From ZC4RG20 sp963702105 (GTDB lineage: Bacteria; Pseudomonadota; Gammaproteobacteria; Steroidobacterales; Rariloculaceae): a DNA stretch of 64,000 nucleotides. The stretch spans positions 1,364,001-1,428,000 of the forward strand of contig OY969712.1 of assembly GCA_963702105.1 (NCBI GenBank), read 5' to 3'. Position 1 is the first letter of the stretch. Every line of letters begins with the position of its first letter. Below are positions 35,792 through 43,418 of the stretch, piece by piece. A program made the translations under genes and the position numbers. Below the pieces are notes generated by a model. That model was not told where the DNA came from and did not search any database. It saw only the letters and a program-made list of their open reading frames with translations.

Positions 35792-36216
35792 AACGGCGAG
35801 ACGATGCGCTCTCGAAATTGCGCGGCATCAAGCACCGCGAGGAGCGCACCGCGGCACAGGCCCTGCGCGCGGCGCAGGATCGGCTCACGGAGGCCGCGGC
35901 GCAGCTCGAGACGCTGCGCGGGTACGTCGAAGAGTATCGGCAGCTCGCGCCGAGCGCGGGCGCTCTGCAGCGCCTGCGCGACGCCCGCAGTTTTCTTTCG
36001 AACCTCGAGCAGTGCCTCGACGCGCAGCGTGCGGCCGTCGAGCGCGAGCGGCAGAACGTGGAGTCGGTGCGCGAGCGCTGGCGCGACGTGCACGTCCAGC
36101 GCGAGTCGATGGACAAGCTGGCCGCGCGGCGCGCCGAGACCGGTATGCGCGAACGCCTGCGCGTCGAGCAGCGGCAAGCCGACGAGCACGCGAGCCGCGG
36201 GGGCAGAAAGAGCTGA
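35788..36216 (+). CDS. fliJ: Flagellar export protein FliJ
   Basis: FliJ is the coiled-coil stalk that couples FliI to FlhA. The 142-residue protein is a helical hairpin: KLRGIKHREERTAAQALRAA at the start and ARRAETGMRERLRVEQRQAD near the end, with heptad spacing throughout. It is coupled to fliI by an ATGA overlap and closes the fliE-J run. Confidence 0.93.
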   Translation: MKRRDDALSKLRGIKHREERTAAQALRAAQDRLTEAAAQLETLRGYVEEYRQLAPSAGALQRLRDARSFLSNLEQCLDAQRAAVERERQNVESVRERWRDVHVQRESMDKLAARRAETGMRERLRVEQRQADEHASRGGRKS

Positions 36217-36299
36217 CGCGGGCTCCGCCGGCGCCGCTGGCCGGTGCCCGCGCCCTCGCCGCCGGCCTCCGCCGGTGTCGCTGGCCTCCGCGGCTCCGC

Positions 36300-36315
36300 T
36301 GGCACGGCACTTGCA
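36300..36315 (+). promoter_or_regulatory. Sigma-54 promoter of fliK
   Basis: TGGCACG-GCAC-TTGCA matches the sigma-54 consensus with exact spacing, 33 nt upstream of the fliK start at 36349, in the 132-bp fliJ-fliK gap. Confidence 0.88.
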
Positions 36316-36348
36316 CATGTGGTTCGATTGCCCTGCACGGAACTTCCC

Positions 36349-37626
36349 ATGCTGAGTCCGAATGGCGCCGGCGCTGCGCCGGCCGCTTCCGCAAACGCGA
36401 AGGCGTACGAATCGAACGGCGCGAATTCGTTCGCGCCTGCATCCAAAGCCGCGTCCGCGTCCGATTCCGCATCCGCGGCGTCCGGCGCCGGCAAGGGTTT
36501 CCGGGCCTGCCTCGCGGCCGCGCACGAGGGAGCGGGCTCCGTGGCCGCCAACCGATCCGGCAGCGGAGCCGCCCGGCGGGCCGCCGGCGGGACGGGCGCG
36601 CACGGCGCCGACCGCAAGGAGGACGAGACGGCCGCCCAGAGAGCACGGCAAGCCGACAAGCAAGCCGACAAGCAGGCAGACAACCAAGCCGACAAGCAGG
36701 CAGACGGGCAAGCCGATAAGGCCACCGACAGCCGGACCGAAGAGCGCGCGGACGACAGGTCATCGGGCTCCTCGGCGGCCGCGGCTAGCGCGGCGGCGCT
36801 GCAAGGCGCGGTGATTGTGCACGGCGCTGCGGCCGGGCCCTCCGCCGCCGCGCTCTCCGCCGCCGGCGATGGAAGCGGCACGAACTTGCCGCCCGGCGGC
36901 ACGAACGTGCCGGTCGGGGCGGGAACCTGCGGCACACCGCTCGCCGCGCTCGGCGAAGGTTCGGGGGCGAATGCGGTCCTTGGAGCCGTCGTCGGAGCGC
37001 TCGCCGGAGCCGGGGATGCTTCGGGCGCCGCCGGCAACAAGCCGGGCGTCGCGGCCTTGGATCTTAACCGCATGCGGCTGCTTCCGACCTCGTCCTCGGC
37101 TCCCAATGCAGCGGGCGACGTCTCGGCGCAGGCGCCGACGCACGGGGCCCACGGCCCCACGCCGAATTTGCTGGCCCCGGCTGGCGCTCCGGCACAGAAT
37201 TCCGGCGCCGCGCCGGGCGCGGGACCGGTGCCGACGGGCTTCGAGCAGGCCGTCGGGCAGCGGCTCGTTTGGATGGCGCAGCACGGCAGCCGCGACGCCC
37301 TGCTGCAGCTTCACCCCGAGCATCTCGGCGCTCTCGAGGTCCACCTCAAGATGGACGGGGATACGGCTCAGGTCACGTTGAGCTCGCCGCATGCGCCGGT
37401 CAGAGAGGCGCTGCACTCCGCGGTGCCGCAGCTGCGCAATCTCCTCGGCGCGGCGGGCCTGAATCTCGGCCAGGTCAACGTCGACGCGGGAAGGCAGCGT
37501 GAGGCGAACCGCTTTCTCGACGGCGACGCGGGCTCGAGAGCGGCCCCGGCCGACCCGGCCGGCCCCGTGCAGTCTTCGGGCGCCGTGCTCCAGCTCGGCA
37601 GCGGACTCGTCGATCTCTTCGCCTGA
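36349..37626 (+). CDS. fliK: Flagellar hook-length control protein FliK
   Basis: FliK measures hook length and flips export specificity through FlhB. The start ATG 36349 follows the sigma-54 promoter; the open frame to 36244 runs through it. The first 300 residues are Ala/Gly/Pro-rich and disordered, with a (QADK)n block. The C-terminal domain (about 315-400) is conserved: LQLHPEHLGALEVHLKMDGD, ALHSAVPQLRNLLGAAGLNL and GQVNVD. Length 425 fits the family. Low complexity makes the N-terminus hard to align. Confidence 0.92.
   Translation: MLSPNGAGAAPAASANAKAYESNGANSFAPASKAASASDSASAASGAGKGFRACLAAAHEGAGSVAANRSGSGAARRAAGGTGAHGADRKEDETAAQRARQADKQADKQADNQADKQADGQADKATDSRTEERADDRSSGSSAAAASAAALQGAVIVHGAAAGPSAAALSAAGDGSGTNLPPGGTNVPVGAGTCGTPLAALGEGSGANAVLGAVVGALAGAGDASGAAGNKPGVAALDLNRMRLLPTSSSAPNAAGDVSAQAPTHGAHGPTPNLLAPAGAPAQNSGAAPGAGPVPTGFEQAVGQRLVWMAQHGSRDALLQLHPEHLGALEVHLKMDGDTAQVTLSSPHAPVREALHSAVPQLRNLLGAAGLNLGQVNVDAGRQREANRFLDGDAGSRAAPADPAGPVQSSGAVLQLGSGLVDLFA
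36649..36720. repeat. Six 12-bp repeats in fliK
   Basis: Six units of CAAGCCGACAAG or close variants run from 36649 to 36720, coding for (Q-A-D-K/N/G)6 in the disordered part of FliK. Copy changes would alter the ruler length by four residues per unit. Confidence 0.88.
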
Positions 37627-37871
37627 CGTCCCAGGGCGCGCATTCGCCGCGCCCTCGAACTCTCGTCCCGCCGCCGCGCCGCCCGCCCGCGCAGCACCGC
37701 CGGCCGTCCCCGCCGCGGCCCGCGCCGCATCGCCGTCGCCGGATCGTCAAATCTCTGACGCTCGGGATAGTTATGCCCTGTATCGAAACGCTTCGCGGCG
37801 CCTCGGAAGAGCCCTGTAAAAGCCAGAAATAACAGAACGTTGCGATGGGCTTCTGAGCTGTGTCGACTTGC

Positions 37872-37887
37872 TGGCACGGCTTTTGCT
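37872..37887 (+). promoter_or_regulatory. Sigma-54 promoter of the fliL operon
   Basis: TGGCACG-GCTT-TTGCT matches the sigma-54 consensus exactly, 32 nt upstream of fliL. The rest of the 293-bp gap after fliK shows no gene. Confidence 0.9.
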
Positions 37888-37919
37888 CCTTGCGGTCCGA
37901 CGAACCTTTGGAGTTTTCC

Positions 37920-38417
37920 ATGAGCGCAGAAATCGCAGAGAACGTCGCCGCACCGAAGGCGAAGGGCAAGAGCCGCGGGCTGCTCGTCGCCGTGCTGGGC
38001 GTCCTCGTCGTCGCGGGCGGCGGTGCCGGGGCCTGGTTCGGCGGCTTCATCGGTCCGCATCATGCGGCCGACGGCAAGGCGGAGCCGGCCCCCGAAGCGA
38101 AGCCGATCTACTACACCCTCGCCGACAATCTCGTCGTGAATTTCCGCAATCCCGAAGGGGCCCGTTTTCTCGAGGTCGGCATCGAGCTCATGACCCGGGA
38201 CCCGGCGGCCGTCGAAGTGCTGAAGGCGAACGCACCGGTGCTGCGCAACAACCTGATCCTGCTGCTCAGCGACCAGACGTACGCGGAGCTCATGACGAGG
38301 GACGGCAAGGAGTCGCTGCAGAAGGCGGCCCTGGCCGAGGTGCAGAAGGTCATGGAGAAGCTGACCGGCAAGCCGGCCGTCGAATCGCTGTATTTCACGA
38401 CCTTCGTCATGCAGTGA
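37920..38417 (+). CDS. fliL: Flagellar basal body-associated protein FliL
   Basis: FliL is a single-pass inner-membrane protein around the stator that helps torque at high load. The 165-residue product has a Lys-rich cytoplasmic start, one helix (LLVAVLGVLVVAGGGAGAWF, about 20-42) and a periplasmic stomatin-like domain (YYTLADNLVVNFRNPEGARF, LEVGIELMTRDPAAVEVLKA). The ATG at 37920 is chosen because the frame upstream crosses the promoter. Confidence 0.94.
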   Translation: MSAEIAENVAAPKAKGKSRGLLVAVLGVLVVAGGGAGAWFGGFIGPHHAADGKAEPAPEAKPIYYTLADNLVVNFRNPEGARFLEVGIELMTRDPAAVEVLKANAPVLRNNLILLLSDQTYAELMTRDGKESLQKAALAEVQKVMEKLTGKPAVESLYFTTFVMQ

Positions 38418-38424
38418 GCGGCCG

Positions 38425-39459
38425 ATGAGCACCAAGGAGGTTCTCTCGCAGGACGAGCTCGACGCGCTGCTCGAGGGCGTCGAAAGCGGCGATGTCGAAA
38501 CAAAGGAGTCCTATCGCCTGCGCGACGGCGTCGCCCGCGACGTCGATCTGACGGCGCACGACCGCATCGTGCGCGGCCGGATGCCGACGCTCGAGATGAT
38601 CAACAACCGGTTTTGCCGGAATTTCCGCGTGAGCCTCTTCAACTTCTTACAGCGCTCGGTCGAAGTCACGTTCCGGGGCGTCCGGCTCATGAAGTTCGGC
38701 GAGCACGTCCAGACCTTCGGTCTGCCGACGAGCCTGAACATGGTGCGGATGCCGCCGATGCGCGGCAACGGACTGTTCATCCTCGAGGCGAAGCTCGTCT
38801 TCTGGCTCGTCGAGAAGTACTTCGGCGGCGAGGGCCAGTTCGAAAATCGAATCGCAGGGCGCGAGTTCACGGCGATGGAGAACCGCGTCATCCAATTGAC
38901 GCTCGAGCGCTGCTTCGCCGACATGAAGGAGGCCTGGTCGCCCGTGCTCGCCGTGGATTTCGAGTACATGAACTCCGAGGTGAACCCGCAGTTCGCGAAT
39001 ATCGTGAGCCCGACAGAGCTCGTCGTCGTATCCACGTTCGCCCTGGATCTCGACGATGCCGGCGGCGAGCTGCACCTGACGTTGCCTTACCCGATGCTCG
39101 AGCCCTATCGGCAGCTCCTCGACGCCCGCATCCAGGGCGACCGGGATACGCACGACGATCGTTGGAGCACGTCGATACGCACCGAAATGGAAGCGGCCGA
39201 GGTCGAGCTCCACGCCACGCTGCTCGAGCACCGGATGCGCCTCGGCGACTTGCTGCGGATCAAGGCCGGAGACATCGTCCCCGTCGAGCTCCCGGCCGAA
39301 GTCACGCTGTGCGCCGAAGGCGTCGCGCTTTACCGCGGCCAGTTCGGCGTCTCGAACGGCTACAACGCCATCAAGTTGCGGAGGCCGGTCGCGGACCCGG
39401 TTCTGGCCACGGCCGCCCTGCGCAAGCCGCCGCACGTCGTCTCGACAAGAACCGCTTGA
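38425..39459 (+). CDS. fliM: Flagellar motor switch protein FliM
   Basis: FliM is the C-ring switch protein that binds phospho-CheY and controls rotation sense. The 344-residue protein has the N-terminal CheY-binding peptide (LSQDELDALLEGV), the middle CheC-like domain (FEYMNSEVNPQFANIVSPTE) and the C-terminal SpoA domain (LGDLLRIKAGDIVPVELPAE). A functional CheY site suggests the organism has chemotaxis genes outside the window. Confidence 0.96.
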   Translation: MSTKEVLSQDELDALLEGVESGDVETKESYRLRDGVARDVDLTAHDRIVRGRMPTLEMINNRFCRNFRVSLFNFLQRSVEVTFRGVRLMKFGEHVQTFGLPTSLNMVRMPPMRGNGLFILEAKLVFWLVEKYFGGEGQFENRIAGREFTAMENRVIQLTLERCFADMKEAWSPVLAVDFEYMNSEVNPQFANIVSPTELVVVSTFALDLDDAGGELHLTLPYPMLEPYRQLLDARIQGDRDTHDDRWSTSIRTEMEAAEVELHATLLEHRMRLGDLLRIKAGDIVPVELPAEVTLCAEGVALYRGQFGVSNGYNAIKLRRPVADPVLATAALRKPPHVVSTRTA

Positions 39460-39489
39460 TCCCGCGCAGCGCGCGAAGGGAGTGAATCC

Positions 39490-39939
39490 ATGACCGAGAG
39501 CAATTCCACCGAGGCCGGAGCGGGCGAGGCCCCGCCTGCCGAGGGCGCAGCCGCGGATCGCGCTGCGGCCCCCGAGCAGCAGAAGCCGGCCGCGCAGGCA
39601 GCCCCGCGCCCGGGAGAAGGGGTGGCAGTCAAGCCGCCCGAGCTCGGGGCTGCGGGACCCCTGGCGGCGGCCGACGGCGACCGCAACCTCGACATGATCC
39701 TGGACATCCCCGTGACGATCGCCATGGAGATCGGGCGCACGCGCGTGCCGATCCGCAATCTGCTGCAGCTCTCGCAAGGGTCGGTCGTCGAGCTCGACCG
39801 GCTCGCCGGCGAGGCCCTCGACGTGACCGTCAACGGCACGCTGATCGCGCACGGCGAAGTCGTCGTCGTCAACGAGCGCTACGGGATCCGCTTCACGGAT
39901 GTCGTGAGCCCGGCCGAGCGCGTCCAGAAGCTGCGTTGA
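39490..39939 (+). CDS. fliN: Flagellar motor switch protein FliN
   Basis: FliN is the lower C-ring protein, binding FliM and FliH. The SpoA domain lies in the last 80 residues (LDIPVTIAMEIGRTRVPIRN, LLQLSQGSVVELDRLAGEAL, VVVNERYGIRFTDVVSPAER). The first 65 residues are an Ala/Pro/Glu-rich extension. GGGAG precedes the ATG. It lies between fliM and fliO. Confidence 0.95.
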   Translation: MTESNSTEAGAGEAPPAEGAAADRAAAPEQQKPAAQAAPRPGEGVAVKPPELGAAGPLAAADGDRNLDMILDIPVTIAMEIGRTRVPIRNLLQLSQGSVVELDRLAGEALDVTVNGTLIAHGEVVVVNERYGIRFTDVVSPAERVQKLR

Positions 39940-39947
39940 GCGCGCGC

Positions 39948-40412
39948 ATGAATTGCGAAGCCTCACTGCGTCGCCGCGCGCCCCTGCGGGCATCCGCGGC
40001 CGCGCCGCGCCTGGCGGCCGCGGCCTTGTGTCTGCTCCCCGGGGCCGCCGCCGCGGCGGAGCCCGCGCTCGGTCCGACGAGCGCGCAGCTCCTGCGGCTC
40101 GTGCTCGGTCTCGTCGTCGTCATCGCCGTCCTGCTGCTCGCCGCCCGCATCCTGCCGCGGCTCGGAGGCGGCACGCTCGTCGGCGGCGGCGCCTTGCGCG
40201 TCGTCGCGCAGCTGCAGCTCGGTCAGCGCGAGCGCCTGGCCGTCGTGCAGGTCGGCGAGCGGCAGATTCTGCTCGGCGTCGCCCCGGGTCGCGTCGAGGC
40301 GCTGCACGTGCTCGAGACGCCGCTGCCGGAGCTCGAGCGTACGGGCCAGGCCTTCGGGCGCGCGGGCGCGCAGGGCTGGCTCGCGCGCACGCTGCAGGGG
40401 CGCCGGCCATGA
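39948..40412 (+). CDS. fliO: Flagellar biosynthetic protein FliO
   Basis: FliO helps assemble the FliP ring of the export gate. The product of about 154 residues has a signal-like N-terminal segment (RLAAAALCLLPGAAAAAEP), a single transmembrane helix (LLRLVLGLVVVIAVLLLAAR) and a small cytoplasmic beta domain (LRVVAQLQLGQRERLAVVQV, LLGVAPGRVEALHVLE). A TTG at 39936 overlapping the fliN stop is an alternative start. It overlaps fliP (ATGATG). Confidence 0.88.
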   Translation: MNCEASLRRRAPLRASAAAPRLAAAALCLLPGAAAAAEPALGPTSAQLLRLVLGLVVVIAVLLLAARILPRLGGGTLVGGGALRVVAQLQLGQRERLAVVQVGERQILLGVAPGRVEALHVLETPLPELERTGQAFGRAGAQGWLARTLQGRRP

Positions 40413-41167
40413 TGCGTCGGCGACGCTCGGGAGTCATCGTCCTCGCGGCAGCCGCCGCGCTCGCCGCAGCGCTGCCGGCACACGCGCAGCAGGGGCTCAA
40501 CGTCCTGACCGTCAGCGGCGGGGCCGGCCACGCGCAGACCTGGTCCGTGAGCCTCCAGGTGCTGCTCTTCATGACCGCGCTCAGCGTGCTGCCCGCGGTC
40601 CTGATCACGATGACGTCGTTCACGCGCATCGTCATCGTGCTCGCGATCCTGCGCCAGGGTCTCGGCACCCAGGCGACGCCCTCGAACCAGATACTCGTCG
40701 GCATCGCGCTGTTTCTGACCGCGTTCGTCATGGCGCCCGTCGCGACGCGCGTCTACGACGAGGGCGTCAAGCCGTACCTCGATTCGAAACTCGCACCCGC
40801 GGCCGCGCTGCAGGCGGCGTCGGAGCCCGTGCGCGAGTTCATGCTGAATCAGACGCGCGAGAACGATCTCGCGCTGTTCGCCCGGCTCGCGGGGCGCGAC
40901 ACATTCAAGAGCCGTGCGGACGTGCCGTTCTCGCTGCTGCTGCCGGCTTTCGTCACGAGCGAGCTCAAGACGGCCTTTCAGATCGGCTTCGTGCTGCTCG
41001 TGCCGTTCCTGATCATCGATCTGGTCGTCGCGAGCGTGCTCATGTCGGTCGGCATGGTCATGCTCTCGCCGCTGATTATTTCGCTGCCGTTCAAGATCAT
41101 GCTTTTCGTGCTCGTAGACGGCTGGACGCTCGTCATGACGACGCTCGCGGGCAGTTTCGTCCACTGA
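40409..41167 (+). CDS. fliP: Flagellar biosynthetic protein FliP
   Basis: FliP is the core subunit of the FliPQR export gate. The 252-residue protein has a cleavable signal peptide (VIVLAAAAALAAALPAHAQQ), as FliP usually does, and the conserved helices (MTSFTRIVIVLAILRQGLGT, SNQILVGIALFLTAFVMAPV, LLLPAFVTSELKTAFQIGF, LVDGWTLVMTTLAGSF). The ATG at 40409 overlaps the fliO stop. Confidence 0.96.
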   Translation: MMRRRRSGVIVLAAAAALAAALPAHAQQGLNVLTVSGGAGHAQTWSVSLQVLLFMTALSVLPAVLITMTSFTRIVIVLAILRQGLGTQATPSNQILVGIALFLTAFVMAPVATRVYDEGVKPYLDSKLAPAAALQAASEPVREFMLNQTRENDLALFARLAGRDTFKSRADVPFSLLLPAFVTSELKTAFQIGFVLLVPFLIIDLVVASVLMSVGMVMLSPLIISLPFKIMLFVLVDGWTLVMTTLAGSFVH

Positions 41168-41195
41168 GCGGCCAGCGTTCACGCAGGGAGGTGCC

Positions 41196-41465
41196 ATGAC
41201 CGTCAACGACGTGATCCAGCTCGGCAGCCAGGCCCTTTGGGTCGGCATGCTGCTGGCCGCCCCGATGCTGCTGACCGCGCTCGCGGTGGGTCTTCTGATC
41301 GGCATTCTGCAGGCGGCGACGCAGGTTCAGGAGATGACCCTCTCGTTCATTCCGAAGCTCATCGGCGTCGGCGCGGTGCTCGTGATCGGCGGCCATTGGA
41401 TGCTCTCTCTCATGATCGACTGGTTCCGCACGCTGCTGCTCGGCATCCCGGGCATGTTGGGCTGA
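41196..41465 (+). CDS. fliQ: Flagellar biosynthetic protein FliQ
   Basis: FliQ is a small export-gate subunit with two transmembrane hairpin helices. The 89-residue protein matches the family (MLLAAPMLLTALAVGLLIGI, LQAATQVQEMTLSFIPKLIG). GGGAGG precedes the ATG. It lies between fliP and fliR. Confidence 0.96.
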   Translation: MTVNDVIQLGSQALWVGMLLAAPMLLTALAVGLLIGILQAATQVQEMTLSFIPKLIGVGAVLVIGGHWMLSLMIDWFRTLLLGIPGMLG

Positions 41466-41487
41466 CGGGCGCGGAGGGGAAACACGC

Positions 41488-42273
41488 ATGGCCCTGCTGC
41501 AACTGACGGACCAGCAGCTCCTCGCCCTCGTCGCGGGCGTGCTGTGGCCGTTCGTGCGCATCGGAGCGATGCTCGTCGCCGCGCCGATGTTCGGCGCGCA
41601 CACCGTCCCCGTGCGCCTGCGGATGGCACTCGCATTCGTGCTGGCCGTGCTCGTGCACGGCCAGATCGCGGTGCCCGCGCAGACCGATCCTCTCTCGCTC
41701 GACGGCGCCTTGCTCGCCGGCCGCGAAGTGCTGATCGGCGCCGGTCTCGGTTTCCTGCTGCAAATGACGTTCGCCGCGCTCGGCATGGCCGGCGAGATCG
41801 TCTCGCTCGCCATGGGCCTTTCGTTCGCGAGCGTCGTCGATCCCGATCACGGGGGCGTCCCGCTCGTGGGCCAGTACTTCACGGTGCTCGCGACGCTGCT
41901 GTTCCTCGCGCTCGACGGGCATCTCGCGCTCATCGCGCTGCTCGTGGAGAGCTTCAAGCTGCTGCCGCCGGCAGCCCACGGCCTCGGCCCGGACGGCTTC
42001 TGGACGCTCGCGGCCTGGTCCGGACGCATGTTCGAGGCGGCGGTCCTCGTCGCGTTGCCGGCGACCGCGGCGCTGCTCGTCGCGAGCGTCTCCATGGGCC
42101 TCGTCGCGCGCAGCGCGCCGCAGCTCAACATCTTCGCGGTCGGGTTTCCGATGACGCTCATGCTCGGGCTCGTCGCGCTCGTGCTCGCGCTGCCGCAGCT
42201 CGCGCCGCAGTTTCAACAGATGCTCGGGGCCGCCTTCGATGCCGGCCGCGCCTTGATCGGAGCCTGGCAATGA
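41488..42273 (+). CDS. fliR: Flagellar biosynthetic protein FliR
   Basis: FliR is the single-copy subunit closing the FliPQR gate. The 261-residue protein has six or so hydrophobic helices and family segments (FVRIGAMLVAAPMFGAHTVP, GREVLIGAGLGFLLQMTFAA, LVARSAPQLNIFAVGFPMTL). It ends with an ATGA overlap into flhB. Confidence 0.95.
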   Translation: MALLQLTDQQLLALVAGVLWPFVRIGAMLVAAPMFGAHTVPVRLRMALAFVLAVLVHGQIAVPAQTDPLSLDGALLAGREVLIGAGLGFLLQMTFAALGMAGEIVSLAMGLSFASVVDPDHGGVPLVGQYFTVLATLLFLALDGHLALIALLVESFKLLPPAAHGLGPDGFWTLAAWSGRMFEAAVLVALPATAALLVASVSMGLVARSAPQLNIFAVGFPMTLMLGLVALVLALPQLAPQFQQMLGAAFDAGRALIGAWQ

Positions 42274-43418
42274 GCGATCAGGCCGCCGCCGAAGAGCGCA
42301 CCGAACAACCGACTCCCAAACGCCTCGAAAAGGCGCGCCGCGAGGGCCAGGTCGCGCGCTCGCGCGAGCTCAACACGATGCTGGTCACGCTCGCGGCCGG
42401 CGGTGCGTTCGCCCTGTTCGGCGGCTGGATGATGAGCGGCCTCAGGGCGATGCTCGTCGAAGGGCTCACGCGCCCGACGGGCGGCGCCTTCGACGCGGCC
42501 GCGGCGCTCGACACGCTCGACGGCTCGCTGCTCGATGCCGCACGGCTGCTCGCGCCGCTGCTGCTCGTGCTCATCGGGGCGGCCATCGCCGGGCCGGCCA
42601 CCTCGGGCGGCATCGTCTTCGCCCCGACCGCCCTCGCGCCGAAGCCCGAAAGGCTCAGTCCTGCGGCCGGGCTCAAGCGCGTGTTCTCGAGCCATGGGCT
42701 CATGGAGCTCGCGAAGACGCTCGTCAAGTTTGTATTCCTGTCCGGCGGCGCCGCGCTGCTGCTCTGGCAGCTCAGCGGCCGCATGCTCGGGCTCGGCCGC
42801 GAGGCCCCGCGCGAGGCCATCGCCGCGGCCGGCGGTCTCGTCGAGCACGCCTATCTGACGCTGGCCGCCGGGCTCGTGCTCATCGCGCTCATCGACGTGC
42901 CTTACCAGATCTACAGCCATAGGAAGCGGCTGCGCATGACTCGTCAGGAGATCAAAGAGGAGCTCAAGGAGAGCGACGGCAACCCGGAGATGCGCGCACG
43001 CGTGCGCCGCCTGCAGCGCGAGCGCGCCGGGCGGCGCATGATGCACGACGTGCCGACGGCCGACGTCGTGATCACGAACCCGATCCACTTCGCCGTCGCG
43101 CTCAAGTACACGGACCGTCCCGAGCGCGCGCCCCGCGTCGTCGCCAAAGGCCGCGGCCTCGTCGCGGCGAACATCCGCGAGCTCGCGGCCAGTCACGCGG
43201 TACCCGTCTGCCAGGCGCCGCCGCTCGCGCGCGCGATCTACTTCAACACCGAGGTCGGGCAGGACATTCCGACCGGCCTGTATCTGGCCGTTGCGCGCGT
43301 GCTGGCCTGGGTCATGCAGCTCGAGGCCGCCCGGCGGGCCGGCGGCGCCGCGCCCGTCTTTCCGAACGATCTGCCGATCCCGGCCGAGCTTGCCGTGGCC
43401 GAGAGGGTCGACGCATGA
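42270..43418 (+). CDS. flhB: Flagellar export switch protein FlhB with NPIH cleavage motif
   Basis: FlhB is the export-gate protein that changes substrate class when FliK signals hook completion. The 382-residue product has four transmembrane helices and the C-terminal cytoplasmic domain (RMTRQEIKEELKESDGNPEM, DVPTADVVITNPIHFAVALK, YFNTEVGQDIPTGLYLAVAR). The self-cleavage site reads Asn-Pro-Ile-His where almost all family members have Asn-Pro-Thr-His. Asn and Pro are kept, so cleavage is still possible. The start overlaps fliR. Confidence 0.95.
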   Translation: MSDQAAAEERTEQPTPKRLEKARREGQVARSRELNTMLVTLAAGGAFALFGGWMMSGLRAMLVEGLTRPTGGAFDAAAALDTLDGSLLDAARLLAPLLLVLIGAAIAGPATSGGIVFAPTALAPKPERLSPAAGLKRVFSSHGLMELAKTLVKFVFLSGGAALLLWQLSGRMLGLGREAPREAIAAAGGLVEHAYLTLAAGLVLIALIDVPYQIYSHRKRLRMTRQEIKEELKESDGNPEMRARVRRLQRERAGRRMMHDVPTADVVITNPIHFAVALKYTDRPERAPRVVAKGRGLVAANIRELAASHAVPVCQAPPLARAIYFNTEVGQDIPTGLYLAVARVLAWVMQLEAARRAGGAAPVFPNDLPIPAELAVAERVDA

